From Mesorhizobium sp. DCY119 (lineage in GTDB: Bacteria > Pseudomonadota > Alphaproteobacteria > Rhizobiales > Rhizobiaceae): a stretch of DNA of 64,000 nt. The notes under the pieces were generated by a model. It worked only from the letters and a program-made list of their open reading frames with translations, did no database searches and had not been told where the DNA came from. Below are positions 7,444-15,689 of the stretch, piece by piece (position 1 is the first letter of the stretch; every line of letters begins with the position of its first letter). A program made the position numbers and the translations under genes. The stretch is taken from contig NZ_CP031834.1 of NCBI RefSeq assembly GCF_003590645.1, positions 1,984,501 to 2,048,500 on the forward strand, given 5' to 3'.

Positions 7444-8327
7444 GTCGTTGTCTCCGGAACGGTTTGGTTTGCGGCCAGTGTCGGGCGGCCGCCGCGGCCG
7501 GCTCCCCGGCGCTCCAGCAGCACTTTGGCAACCAAGGTCACCACGGCAAGCACGGCGAGGATGGAGGCGGCGGCGAAGGCGCCGGCGGTCTGGTAGTCGT
7601 GGTAGAGCAGTTCGATATGCAGCGGCAGCGTGTTGGTCTGGCCGCGGATGTTGCCCGAAACGACCGACACAGCGCCGAACTCGCCCATGACGCGGGCGTT
7701 GCACAGCACCACGCCGTAAAGCAGCGCCCATCGGATATTGGGCAGCGTCACGGAGAAGAAGGTGCGCCAGCCCGACGCACCGAGCGAGGTTGCGGCCTCT
7801 TCGAGATCGCGGCCCTGCGCCTGCATCAGCGGGATCAGCTCGCGGGCGACGAAGGGCGCGGTGACGAACATCGAGGCCAGGACGATGCCGGGCAGGGCAA
7901 ACAGGATCTTGATGTCGGCCGATTGCAGGGCCGGGCCGAACAGGCCCTGCAAGCCATAGACGAAGAGATAGGCGACACCGGCGACGATCGGCGAGATCGA
8001 GAAGGGTATCTCGATGACGACCAGCAGGAAGCGCCGGCCCCAGAAGTCGAATTTGGTGATCGCCCAGGCGGCTGCAACGCCGAAGGCGGTGTTGATCGGC
8101 ACGGCGATCAATGCCGTCGTCACGGTCAGGAGAATGGCGTGGAGCGTGTCGGGATCGGCAATCGCTGCCGCGTAGACCGCCCAGCCTTGCGAAAACGCCT
8201 GCACGCCGATGACGACCAGCGGCGCGACGATGAAGATGGCGGTTACCACCAGCACGGCGGCGATCAAGGCGCCGCGGAAGCCTGGCTGGTCGCCGACGCG
8301 TGGCGGTTTTCTGGTTTTGCTTGCCAT
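7440..8327 (-). CDS. cysW: Sulfate ABC transporter permease CysW (copy 1)
   Basis: 295 residues, six predicted membrane spans, first near residues 21-43 (IAAVLVVTAIFIVAPLVVIGV). The coupling loop EEAATSLGASGWRTFFSVTLPNIRWAL is the EAA motif that docks on CysA. GEFGAVSVVSGNIRGQTNTLPLHIELLY is characteristic of CysW. It lies 3 bp downstream of cysT and overlaps cysA by 4 bp, so translation is coupled. It forms the channel heterodimer with CysT. Confidence 0.93.
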   Translation of the reverse strand: MASKTRKPPRVGDQPGFRGALIAAVLVVTAIFIVAPLVVIGVQAFSQGWAVYAAAIADPDTLHAILLTVTTALIAVPINTAFGVAAAWAITKFDFWGRRFLLVVIEIPFSISPIVAGVAYLFVYGLQGLFGPALQSADIKILFALPGIVLASMFVTAPFVARELIPLMQAQGRDLEEAATSLGASGWRTFFSVTLPNIRWALLYGVVLCNARVMGEFGAVSVVSGNIRGQTNTLPLHIELLYHDYQTAGAFAAASILAVLAVVTLVAKVLLERRGAGRGGRPTLAANQTVPETTT

Positions 8328-8330
8328 CGC

Positions 8331-9152
8331 TCAGCCCCTCGCCGTGTAGCGCAGGGCGCGGGCCTGCAGGATGTTGGTGACGGCGAGCATCACGAAAGCG
8401 GTTATCAGCAACACCGAAGCGATCGCGGCGGCGGCCTGATAGTCGTATTCCTCGAGCCGGATGAAGGCCAGAAGCGCGGTGATCTCGGTCGAGAAGGGCT
8501 GGTTGCCGGCGATGAAGATGATGGCGCCGAATTCGCCGAGGCTGCGGGCGAAGGCAAGCGAGACGCCGGCAAGAATGGCTGGCGTCAGCAAGGGCAGGAT
8601 GACGCGTGCAAAGATCGAGGCGTCCGAGCCGCCGAGCGACTGGGCGGCTTCCTCAAGTGCCGGATCAAGGTCTTCAAGCACCGGCTGGATGGTGCGCACG
8701 ATGAAGGGCAGGCTGGTGAAGGCCATGGCGATCATGATGCCGAGCGGCGTGTAGGCGACCTTGATGCTGGCTTCGCCGAGGATCGAGCCGAACCAGCCGT
8801 TCGGCGCGAAAAGTGCGGTCAGCGCAATGCCGGCGACCGCGGTCGGCAGGGCGAAGGGCAGGTCGACCAGCGCGTCGATGAAGCGGCGGCCGGGAAAGCG
8901 GTAGCGCACCAGCACCCAGGCCAGCGCGAAACCGAAGACGAGATTGAAGGCAGTGGCGGCGAGGGCGGAAAGTGCCGTGACGCGGTAGCTCGCCAGCGCG
9001 CGGCCCGACGAGACGATGCGCCAATAGTCCTCGAAGCCGAGGCTCGCCGCCTTGTAGACCAGCGCGCCGAGCGGCAGCACGACGATGATCGAGACGTAGA
9101 CCAGGGTTATTCCGAGCGCCAGGGGCAAACCCGGCAGGACGCGACGAGCCAC
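8331..9152 (-). CDS. cysT: Sulfate ABC transporter permease CysT/CysU (copy 1)
   Basis: 273 residues from a GTG at 9152, preferred because GGAAGG (complement of 9161-9166) sits 8 nt upstream; a TTG two codons earlier is too close to that site. It has multiple membrane helices and the EAA coupling loop (EEAAQSLGGSDASIFARVILP). The block RRFIDALVDLPFALPTAVAGIAL is shared by CysT proteins. It pairs with CysW in the inner membrane. It is separated from the upstream sbp gene by a strong terminator-like hairpin, so its expression is probably lower than that of the binding protein. Confidence 0.92.
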   Translation of the reverse strand: MARRVLPGLPLALGITLVYVSIIVVLPLGALVYKAASLGFEDYWRIVSSGRALASYRVTALSALAATAFNLVFGFALAWVLVRYRFPGRRFIDALVDLPFALPTAVAGIALTALFAPNGWFGSILGEASIKVAYTPLGIMIAMAFTSLPFIVRTIQPVLEDLDPALEEAAQSLGGSDASIFARVILPLLTPAILAGVSLAFARSLGEFGAIIFIAGNQPFSTEITALLAFIRLEEYDYQAAAAIASVLLITAFVMLAVTNILQARALRYTARG

Positions 9153-9181
9153 GGACAAAGCCTTCCGGAAAATCGAAACTC

Positions 9182-9216
9182 AAAAAAGCGGGAAGCCGGC
9201 ATGACCGGCTTCCCGC
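9182..9216 (-). terminator. Intra-operon rho-independent terminator between sbp and cysT (copy 1)
   Basis: A perfect 12-bp stem (GCGGGAAGCCGG 9188-9199 with its complement 9205-9216) and a 5-nt loop. On the minus strand six Ts (complement of 9182-9187) follow. It lies 26 bp after the sbp stop and 29 bp before the cysT start. This is a textbook terminator inside an operon, expected to let abundant binding-protein mRNA accumulate while only part of the transcripts continue into cysTWA. Confidence 0.85.
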
Positions 9217-9242
9217 CCTTGAACAGCAATCGAGCTAAAGGG

Positions 9243-10229
9243 TCAACGCTCGCCGTAGATCTGGTCGAGCAGCGCGCCGGAAGCGAAATGCTCGGCCTGC
9301 ACCTTGTCCCAGCCGCCGAAGACGTCCTCGACGGTGACGAGGCGGACTTCGGGGAACTTGTCCTTGAACTCGCCGGCGACCTTCTCTTCGTGAACGCGGT
9401 TGCCGTTTTCGGCAAGAATGGTCTGGCCTTCCGGCGTGTAGAGGAAGTCGAGATAGTTCTTGGCGAGATCGCGCGAGCCGCGCTTGTCGACGACCTTGTC
9501 AACGATCGCCACCGGGAATTCGGCAAGCAGGCTGACCGACGGCACGACGGCCTCATATTTGTCTTCGCCGAATTCCTTACGGATGCCGGTCGTCTCGGAT
9601 TCGAAGGTGATCAGCACGTCGCCGATGCCGCGCTCGACGAAGGTGGTGGTGGCGGCGCGGCCGCCGGTGTCGAAGACGGGTACGTTGTCGAAGATCTTGG
9701 TGACGAACTCCTTCACCTTGGTCTCGTCGCCCTTGAAGGCTTCCTTCGCATAGGCGGTGGCGGCGAGATAGGTGTAGCGGGCGTTGCCCGAGGTCTTCGG
9801 GTTCGGGAAGATCACCTTTACATCGTCACGGACGAGATCGTTCCAGTCCTTGATGTTCTTCGGGTTGCCGGCGCGCACGAGGAAGGAAGGCAGCGAATAG
9901 AAGGGCGAAGACTGGTTGGGGAAATCGCTCTTCCAGTCGTCCGAGACGAAGCCGTTCTTGGCCAGGAAGTCGATGTCGGTAACCTGGTTGAAGGTCACCA
10001 CGTCAGCCTCCAGCCCTTCGACGATGGCGCGGGCCTGCTTGGAGGTGCCGGCATGCGACTGGTCGATGGTCACGCCGGGATGGGCGGTGACATAGGCCTT
10101 GTTGACGGCGACGAACAGTTCGCGCGCCACGTCATAGGAGGCGTTCAGCAGCTTGTCGGCGGCAAATGCCGATGCAGGGGCGGCGAGCAGGCCGGCAAGG
10201 GCCGCGCCAACGAGCAGGAAACGTCTCAT
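9243..10229 (-). CDS. sbp: Sulfate-binding periplasmic protein (copy 1)
   Basis: 328 residues. A Sec signal peptide (MRRFLLVGAALAGLLAAPASAFA) is followed by KLLNASYDVARELF, the ligand-loop start typical of Sbp/CysP proteins. Other family blocks are SHAGTSKQARAI, FPNPKTSGNARY and FDTGGRAATTTFVERG. It captures sulfate (or thiosulfate) for the CysTWA importer encoded downstream. GGAG precedes the ATG. The upstream 380-bp divergent gap holds two inverted repeats but no exact TCTA-N9-TAGA site, unlike the second copy. Confidence 0.93.
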   Translation of the reverse strand: MRRFLLVGAALAGLLAAPASAFAADKLLNASYDVARELFVAVNKAYVTAHPGVTIDQSHAGTSKQARAIVEGLEADVVTFNQVTDIDFLAKNGFVSDDWKSDFPNQSSPFYSLPSFLVRAGNPKNIKDWNDLVRDDVKVIFPNPKTSGNARYTYLAATAYAKEAFKGDETKVKEFVTKIFDNVPVFDTGGRAATTTFVERGIGDVLITFESETTGIRKEFGEDKYEAVVPSVSLLAEFPVAIVDKVVDKRGSRDLAKNYLDFLYTPEGQTILAENGNRVHEEKVAGEFKDKFPEVRLVTVEDVFGGWDKVQAEHFASGALLDQIYGER

Positions 10230-10315
10230 TCGGATAACTCCATGATCCCAAAGTTGTTTTGTCTTTGTGACTGAACCTATCCGAAGCCCCGGCTGTCCGG
10301 CGAGGAAGAGGCTGC

Positions 10316-10336
10316 CTCATGATCGCGGCTCATGAG
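10316..10336. promoter_or_regulatory. Inverted repeat upstream of sbp copy 1
   Basis: Perfect 7-bp arms CTCATGA/TCATGAG around TCGCGGC; the core TCATGA of each arm is itself palindromic. It lies 87 bp upstream of the sbp start in the divergent gap shared with the hydrolase gene. It could be an activator site for sulfur starvation control, for example of the CysB type, but no regulator is identified. Confidence 0.4.
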
Positions 10337-10342
10337 AACGGC

Positions 10343-10369
10343 ATTCTAATGATGATGTCACATTAGAAT
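10343..10369. promoter_or_regulatory. 27-bp inverted repeat with TCTA/TAGA ends upstream of sbp copy 1
   Basis: Perfect 9-bp arms ATTCTAATG/CATTAGAAT with a 9-bp spacer. The inner TCTA and TAGA are 15 bp apart instead of the 9 bp seen at four other sites in this block. It lies six bases beyond the CTCATGA repeat. The rest of the 10230-10610 gap shows no gene; it holds the promoters of sbp (minus) and the hydrolase (plus). Confidence 0.45.
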
Positions 10370-10610
10370 TTCATTTCAGCGAGACTGCATGTTCTTCTCT
10401 TGCTGCGAGGATTTTTGTCATTTCGGGAAAAATCTTCTCACCGAGAATCGAATTCCGGTGGTGGCCACGGCTTACCGGAATAGTGTTTTCGATGTCGGCG
10501 GAAATTCGCAAAACCCGATCCTCTGTCAGCAGGGCCAGACCTCTAAAATAGCAGCATGAATCGGCGGCGAGGCGTCGCAAATCCGGCTGGGGCTTCCAGA
10601 GGAGTGCAGC

Positions 10611-11168
10611 ATGACCACATTGATACTACCCGGCCTGAACGGTTCCGGCGAGGACCATTGGCAGCGCCACTGGCTGGCGGACCATGACGATGCGATCCTC
10701 GTCTCCCAGGAACATTGGGACAAGCCGGTGCTGGAAGACTGGCTGCATACGCTGGAAAGCGAACTCCTCGCCCATCCGGGTGCTGTTCTCGTTGCGCACA
10801 GCCTCGGCTGCATCTTGGCGGCAAAGCTCGCCGGCCGCCCGGCTGCCGAGCATGTCGCCGGCGCGGTGCTGGTCGCGCCCTGCGATATCGACGTGACCAA
10901 TGCCAAACATCCCGGCTTGATCCACTTCGGCGCGATGCCGCGCCGACGGCTGCCGTTTCCGTCGATCTTCGTTGCCAGCCGCAACGACAGCTACATGGAT
11001 TTCGATATCGCGCAGGAATATGCGGGCATCTGGGGCAGCGGACTGGTCGATATCGGCGATGCCGGGCACATCAACGTCGCCAGTGGCTTCGGCCGCTGGG
11101 AGGATGGCTACGCGCTGGCCTCGTGCTTCAATTTTGCCCGGGTTGAGGTGGCGTCGCGGGCGGCTTAA
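10611..11168 (+). CDS. RBBP9/YdeN family alpha/beta hydrolase
   Basis: 185 residues, the usual size of RBBP9/YdeN serine hydrolases. The N-terminal strand LILPGLNGSGEDHWQ is followed by the nucleophile elbow AHSLG (Ser64). The likely acid is Asp127 in SRNDSY and the likely base is His154 in DAGHIN, so the triad is intact. Substrate unknown; the family are small esterases. It is divergent from sbp copy 1 and separates the two sulfate importer operons. Nothing links it directly to sulfur. Confidence 0.85.
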   Translation: MTTLILPGLNGSGEDHWQRHWLADHDDAILVSQEHWDKPVLEDWLHTLESELLAHPGAVLVAHSLGCILAAKLAGRPAAEHVAGAVLVAPCDIDVTNAKHPGLIHFGAMPRRRLPFPSIFVASRNDSYMDFDIAQEYAGIWGSGLVDIGDAGHINVASGFGRWEDGYALASCFNFARVEVASRAA

Positions 11169-11200
11169 AGCTTTTCTGAATTCAGTTTGCGCTGCCTCTC

Positions 11201-11249
11201 ACGGGGCGAGACCCGTGGCTTGCCGCGGTCGGTGCCGGCAGGCGGATGA
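11201..11249. repeat. Fragment of the palindromic intergenic repeat
   Basis: Contains CGAGACCCGTGGCT (11206-11219), present in reverse at 15471-15484. It also contains the 19-mer GGTGCCGGCAGGCGGATGA (11231-11249), identical to the reverse complement of 17796-17814. It fills the convergent gap between the hydrolase and cysA copy 2 and looks like a decayed copy of the larger repeats. Confidence 0.6.
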
Positions 11250-11282
11250 AGGCAGCGCAACCTGCGACAAGAATGCCTGGCC

Positions 11283-12326
11283 TTATGTCTCCGACAGAAA
11301 CACCTTCCAGCGGCGCGGCCTGAAGGCGACGCGGCTTTTCTGCGCTGCCGGGTGCTCGATCGGCAGTTCGATCTCGACGCGCTGCCTCTCGCCGCCGATC
11401 TCCAGTTCGACACGCCGCGTGCCGGCAACGCGTCGGCTGGCCACCACCGTGCCGGCGATGCAGCCATTGCACTCCTCCAGCAATTCGACGTCGTGCGGAC
11501 GAAAATAGAGCTCTGCCTTGCCGTTCGGTGCGTCGGGCACGGAAAGCCCGATGGGGCGGTCGGCGACCCACAGCTGTCCGTCCTCGACCTTTACCGGCAA
11601 GGAACTGGATTCTCCGATGAAGCCGTAGACGAAGGGCGAGTTGGGCGTGTCGTAGACCTCGTCGGCGGTGCCGACCTGCTCGATGCGGCCCTGGCTCATG
11701 ACGACGACACGGTCGGCAAGCTCCAGCGCTTCCTCCTGGTCGTGCGTGACGAAGACCGTCGTATGGCCGGTGGCGTCGTGGATCTCGCGCAGCCAGCGGC
11801 GCAATTCGCGGCGCACCTGCGCATCGAGCGCGCCGAAGGGTTCATCGAGCAGCAGAACCTTTGGCTCGATCGCCATGGCGCGGGCCAGCGCCACGCGCTG
11901 GCGCTGGCCGCCGGAAAGCTGCGCCGGGTAGCGTTTTTCGAGGCCTGAGAGCTGGACGAGATCGAGCAGTTCGGAGGCGCGGCGGCGGATTTCGGCTGCG
12001 GCAGGCCGGGTTGCGCCCGGACGAACCTTCAGGCCGAAGCCGACATTGTCGGCCACCGTCATGTGCCGGAACAGCGCATAATGCTGGAAGACGAAGCCGA
12101 CATTGCGCTCCTGGATGGTGCGATGCGATGCGTCTTCATCGCCGAAATAGATCGCGCCCTTGGTCGGCTTCTCCAGCCCGGCGATAAGGCGCAGCAGCGT
12201 CGTCTTGCCCGAACCGGACGGACCCAGCAGCGCAATCAGTTCTCCGGACTTGATGTCGAGCGAGACGTCGTGAAGCGCCGGAAACCGGTCGAACTCCTTG
12301 CGCACATTGGCGACGCGAACTTCCAT
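11283..12326 (-). CDS. cysA: Sulfate/thiosulfate import ATP-binding protein CysA (copy 2)
   Basis: 347 residues. Walker [10 protein letters not shown] (35-43), signature LSGGQRQR, Walker [13 protein letters not shown], then [15 protein letters not shown]. The C-terminal TOBE-like domain includes [18 protein letters not shown]. It ends the second sbp-cysT-cysW-cysA operon, 30 bp after cysW. It is alignable over its whole length with the copy at 6421-7443 but clearly divergent, so the duplication is not recent. Confidence 0.92.
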   Translation of the reverse strand: MEVRVANVRKEFDRFPALHDVSLDIKSGELIALLGPSGSGKTTLLRLIAGLEKPTKGAIYFGDEDASHRTIQERNVGFVFQHYALFRHMTVADNVGFGLKVRPGATRPAAAEIRRRASELLDLVQLSGLEKRYPAQLSGGQRQRVALARAMAIEPKVLLLDEPFGALDAQVRRELRRWLREIHDATGHTTVFVTHDQEEALELADRVVVMSQGRIEQVGTADEVYDTPNSPFVYGFIGESSSLPVKVEDGQLWVADRPIGLSVPDAPNGKAELYFRPHDVELLEECNGCIAGTVVASRRVAGTRRVELEIGGERQRVEIELPIEHPAAQKSRVAFRPRRWKVFLSET

Positions 12327-12356
12327 TAATTTACCCTTGTTCCCGAATTCTTCTTG

Positions 12357-13241
12357 TCAGTGTCCGCGGCTGCCGGCGATGGCGTGGCCGTAGCGGATTT
12401 CCAGAATGGTCTTCAAAACGAGCGTGACCAGCGCCAAGCCTGCCAGCAGCGAGGCGACGGCAAAAGCACCGACGGCGTTGTACTCATTGTAGAGGATTTC
12501 GACATGCAGCGGCATGGTGTTGGTCAGGCCGCGGATGTGACCCGACACGACCGACACCGCGCCGAACTCGCCCATGGCGCGGGCGTTGCAAAGGAGCACG
12601 CCGTAAAGCAGGCCCCATTTGATGTTGGGCAGCGTTACATACCAGAAGGCCTGCCAGCCATTGGCGCCGAGCGAAAGGGCTGCTTCCTCGTCGCCGGTGC
12701 CCTGTTCCTGCATCAGCGGTATCAGTTCGCGCGCTACGAACGGGAACGTCACGAACACGGTTGCCAGTACGATGCCGGGCACGGCGAAGAGGATTTCGAT
12801 GCCGTAGCTTTTCAGCCATGGGCCGAGCACGCTGCTTGCGCCGAAAAGCAGCACGTAGACGAGCCCGGAAATCACCGGGGATACCGAGAAGGGCAGGTCG
12901 ATCAGGGTGATCAGGAACGCCTTGCCCTTGAACTCGAACTTGGCGATCGCCCAGGCAGCTGCCACGCCGAAGACGAGGTTGAGTGGCACGGAAATCGCCG
13001 CCACCAGCAAGGTCAGGCGGATCGCGGCGACCGTGTCGCGGTCGACCAGCGCTTCGGTGTAAGGCTCGATGCCGCGCTTGAACGCTTCGGCAAAGACTAG
13101 CACCAGCGGCGACAGCAGGAAGATCGCCAGGAAGCCGAAGGCCAGCGCCATCAGGATCCAGCGCGTCGTGCGGCTTTCGTTGATGGCCGACGCGCGGTTT
13201 TCGCGGGCGCGGCTTGAAGAGGTTTCGACAAGCTCAGCCAT
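12357..13241 (-). CDS. cysW: Sulfate ABC transporter permease CysW (copy 2)
   Basis: 294 residues from the ATG at 13241, which overlaps the cysT stop by 8 bp (ATGGCTGA); this fixes the start and couples translation. A basic N-terminal tail precedes the first span (ILMALAFGFLAIFLLSPLVLVF). The coupling loop is EEAALSLGANGWQAFWYVTLPNIKWGL, and GEFGAVSVVSGHIRGLTNTMPLHVEILY marks it as CysW. It forms the channel with the CysT of this operon. Confidence 0.93.
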   Translation of the reverse strand: MAELVETSSSRARENRASAINESRTTRWILMALAFGFLAIFLLSPLVLVFAEAFKRGIEPYTEALVDRDTVAAIRLTLLVAAISVPLNLVFGVAAAWAIAKFEFKGKAFLITLIDLPFSVSPVISGLVYVLLFGASSVLGPWLKSYGIEILFAVPGIVLATVFVTFPFVARELIPLMQEQGTGDEEAALSLGANGWQAFWYVTLPNIKWGLLYGVLLCNARAMGEFGAVSVVSGHIRGLTNTMPLHVEILYNEYNAVGAFAVASLLAGLALVTLVLKTILEIRYGHAIAGSRGH

Positions 13242-14085
13242 AGCGTTTGCGGCTCCACGACTGGAGAAGGTTGATGACCAGAAGCATGACGAAGGAGATG
13301 ACCAGCATGATCGTGGCGATCGCGGTGGCTGCAGCGTAGTTGTATTCCTCAAGCTTGATGACGATCAGCAGTGGCGCGATTTCCGAGACGTAAGGCATGT
13401 TGCCGGCGATGAAGATGACCGAGCCGTATTCGCCGACGCCGCGGGCGAAGGCCAGGGCGAAGCCGGTGACGATGGCCGGCGCGAGGCCGGGAAACAGGAT
13501 GCGCGTGATGGTCTGGAAGCGGCTGGCGCCGAGCGTGGCGGCTGCCTCCTCGACCTCCTTGTCGATCTCCTCGATGATCGGCTGCACCGTGCGCACGACG
13601 AAGGGCAGGCCGATGAAGATCAGGGCAATGACGATTCCGAGCGGCGTATAGGCGACCTTGACGCCGAGGGGCGCCAGAAGGCTGCCGATCCAGCCCTTGG
13701 ACGCGTAGAGCGTGGTCAGCGCGATGCCTGCCACTGCCGTCGGCAGGGCGAAAGGCAGGTCGACCATGGCGTCGATTACGCGGCGGCCGGGAAAGCGGTA
13801 GCGCACCAGAACCCAGGCGACGATGGTGCCGAAGACGACATTGACGGCAGCCGCGATCAGCGCCGTGCCGAAGCTTATCTCCAGCGCCTTGACCGTGCGG
13901 CGGTCGGTGGCGATTGCCCAGAAATCGGTCCAGCCAAGTGACGCCGAACGCCAGACGAGACCCGTCAGCGGGATGAGGATGATGAGCGTGAGGTAGGCAA
14001 GCGAGAAGCCGAGCGTCAATCCGAAACCCGGAATGACGCTCGGCGCCTTGAATCGCCACCCCGCCTGGGCGGGTTCTGTGGTCAT
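13234..14085 (-). CDS. cysT: Sulfate ABC transporter permease CysT/CysU (copy 2)
   Basis: 283 residues. The first span is near residues 21-43; VIDAMVDLPFALPTAVAGIAL and the coupling loop EEAAATLGASRFQTITRILFP are diagnostic. Sequence blocks match copy 1 closely (IVAWVLVRYRFPGRR against LAWVLVRYRFPGRR). It is separated from sbp copy 2 by a 120-bp gap containing a long hairpin, mirroring the terminator position in the first operon. Confidence 0.92.
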   Translation of the reverse strand: MTTEPAQAGWRFKAPSVIPGFGLTLGFSLAYLTLIILIPLTGLVWRSASLGWTDFWAIATDRRTVKALEISFGTALIAAAVNVVFGTIVAWVLVRYRFPGRRVIDAMVDLPFALPTAVAGIALTTLYASKGWIGSLLAPLGVKVAYTPLGIVIALIFIGLPFVVRTVQPIIEEIDKEVEEAAATLGASRFQTITRILFPGLAPAIVTGFALAFARGVGEYGSVIFIAGNMPYVSEIAPLLIVIKLEEYNYAAATAIATIMLVISFVMLLVINLLQSWSRKRYG

Positions 14086-14123
14086 GTCGTCCCTTATTCG
14101 CTGCGCGCAGCTAGTAGTAACAT

Positions 14124-14184
14124 GCTCTGCCGGGGCGAATGGCGTGGCTTTTTAGAAAAGTCGCGTCAAACGCCCCGGCAGAGC
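14124..14184. repeat. 61-bp extended hairpin between sbp and cysT (copy 2)
   Basis: Outer arms of 14 bp are perfect (GCTCTGCCGGGGCG 14124-14137 with its complement 14171-14184). They enclose a second stem, GGCGTGGCTTTT 14141-14152 against AAAAGTCGCGTC 14156-14167, with small internal loops. Read as plus-strand RNA the inner stem closes with three G-U pairs; in the operon (minus) transcript these become A-C mismatches. There is no T run on either side. Possible roles are 3'-end protection of sbp mRNA, partial termination, or an inserted palindromic repeat. Confidence 0.6.
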
Positions 14185-14205
14185 CAAGTCGGTAGATAGT
14201 CCGTA

Positions 14206-15237
14206 TTACTGGGCCGGCTTGTAAAGCTGGTCGAAAATGCCGCCATCGCCGAAATGCTCGGGCTGTGCCTTTTTCCAGCCGCCAAAGATCGGGTCGTCGA
14301 TGGTGACGAGCTTCAGTTCCGGCAGCTTCTGCAACTCGTCGGCCGGCACAAGCTCAGGCTTGGACGGGCGGTAATGATGCTTGGCGGCGATGCGCTGGCC
14401 TTCCTCGGAATAGAGATATTCGAGATAGGCCTGCGCGACCTTGCGGGTGCCCTTGGCATCGACATTGCCGTCCACCACCGCGACCGGCGGTTCGGCCAGG
14501 ATGGAGGAGGGCGGGAAGACGATGTCGAACTTGTCGGCGCCGAATTCGTCGAGCGCCAGATAGGCTTCGTTTTCCCATGCGAGCAGCACGTCGCCCTGGT
14601 CACGCTCGGCAAACGTCACCGTCGAGCCGCGCGCGCCGGTGTCCAGAACCGGAACGTGCTTGCTGAAGAGGGTGGCGATGTATTCCTTGATCTTGGCCTG
14701 GTCGCCGCCATACTCCTTGTCGGCCCAGGCCCATGCGGCCAGGTAATTCCAGCGCGCGCCGCCGGACGTCTTCGGGTTCGGCGTGATGACCTGCACGTCG
14801 TCCTTCACCAGGTCGCCCCAGTCGTTGATCGCCTTGGGATTGCCCTTGCGGACAAGGAAGATGATGGTCGAGGTGTAGGGCGAGGAGTTGTTCGGCAGCT
14901 TGCCGCGCCAGTCCGGCGCGATCTTCTTGGTCTTTTCGGCAATGGCGTTGATGTCGCTTTCGAGCGCCAGCGTCACGACATCGGCGTCGAGCCCGTCGAT
15001 TACCGCGCGGGCCTGCTTGCCCGAGCCGCCATGGGAGTTCTGGATGGTCACCGTCTCGCCGGTCTCGGCCTTCCAATGCTTGGCGAAGGCTTCGTTGTAG
15101 TCCTTGTAGAGTTCGCGCGTCGGATCGTAAGACACGTTGAGGATCGTCGTATCGGCCGCTGCCAAGCCGAGAGACCCGAGTTGCAGTGCTCCGGCGAGGA
15201 GGCCGGCAAGAAGGTAACGAGATCGATATTTGGTCAT
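14206..15237 (-). CDS. sbp: Sulfate-binding periplasmic protein (copy 2)
   Basis: 343 residues from the ATG at 15237, selected because GGAGG lies just upstream; a longer in-frame version would run through the operator at 15266-15282 and lacks a ribosome site. The signal peptide is [20 protein letters not shown] with cleavage near AAAD. Family blocks are [48 protein letters not shown] and [19 protein letters not shown]. First gene of the second importer operon. Confidence 0.93.
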   Translation of the reverse strand: MTKYRSRYLLAGLLAGALQLGSLGLAAADTTILNVSYDPTRELYKDYNEAFAKHWKAETGETVTIQNSHGGSGKQARAVIDGLDADVVTLALESDINAIAEKTKKIAPDWRGKLPNNSSPYTSTIIFLVRKGNPKAINDWGDLVKDDVQVITPNPKTSGGARWNYLAAWAWADKEYGGDQAKIKEYIATLFSKHVPVLDTGARGSTVTFAERDQGDVLLAWENEAYLALDEFGADKFDIVFPPSSILAEPPVAVVDGNVDAKGTRKVAQAYLEYLYSEEGQRIAAKHHYRPSKPELVPADELQKLPELKLVTIDDPIFGGWKKAQPEHFGDGGIFDQLYKPAQ

Positions 15238-15265
15238 GTCTGCCTCCGTTGAATTCGAAGGGTAC

Positions 15266-15282
15266 TCTATCGATTTGATAGA
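15266..15282. promoter_or_regulatory. TCTA-N9-TAGA operator candidate upstream of sbp copy 2
   Basis: TCTATCGATTTGATAGA, palindromic arms TCTATC/GATAGA. It ends 28 nt before the sbp ATG, a position that would block or overlap a promoter. It is the only one of the four motif sites in front of a gene with a recognised sulfur function, and so anchors the idea of a sulfur-linked regulon. Confidence 0.55.
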
Positions 15283-15441
15283 AATTAGACGCACCCAAAC
15301 ATGCTAATTTAGGGGAGCGTGAGCAATTTTCCTCACTTTGGAGGGGATGATGGAGGAAAATATTTTTCTAATGGGGGTTGGGCGTTCTGTCGCCTCCGGT
15401 ATTTCAAGCCAAAGGTATCAACCCGGCGCACAGTTGGAACA

Positions 15442-15629
15442 CCCCCTCCGGCCTGCCGGCCGCCCTGGCCCGAGCCACGGGTCTCGGCCCGTCCTTCGGA
15501 CCCCCCGCAAGGAGGGAGATTAGCTGTCATCAGCTTGGCCACCAGTTCTGCAACGTCGAAGATTGGCGAAAGCAGACATGAAGGCTGATCTCCCTCCTTG
15601 CGGGGGAGATGGCCGGCAGGCCAGAGGGG
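15442..15629. repeat. Paired inverted intergenic repeat
   Basis: Two inverted copies of one unit flank a short core. CCCCCCGCAAGGAGGGAGAT (15501-15520) is mirrored by ATCTCCCTCCTTGCGGGGG (15588-15606). Outer parts GGCCTGCCGGCCG (15450-15462) and GGCCGGCAGGCC (15611-15622) also match. It occupies the gap between sbp copy 2 and pbpC, in which I see no gene. It shares CGAGACCCGTGGCT with 11206-11219. Confidence 0.75.
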
Positions 15630-15689
15630 CGCGCGAAGGAACGCTGCCTTCGAGAGAAGCCGATTTCTGAAACTACCGCAGTTGTGCCG

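Noticed and set aside
9182-9216. Reading the sbp/cysT hairpin as a palindromic operator
   Set aside because: The perfect GC-rich stem followed by six Ts in the transcript direction fits a terminator much better.
7464-10274. A 936-codon open frame on the plus strand, antisense to the first cys operon
   Set aside because: It is the mirror of the high-GC cysA/cysW/cysT/sbp genes, has low-complexity Asp/Gly/Arg/His composition, no family motif and no ribosome site.
10343-10369. Counting this repeat as a fifth member of the TCTA-N9-TAGA group
   Set aside because: Its TCTA and TAGA are 15 bp apart, so the helical phasing differs; it is listed separately.
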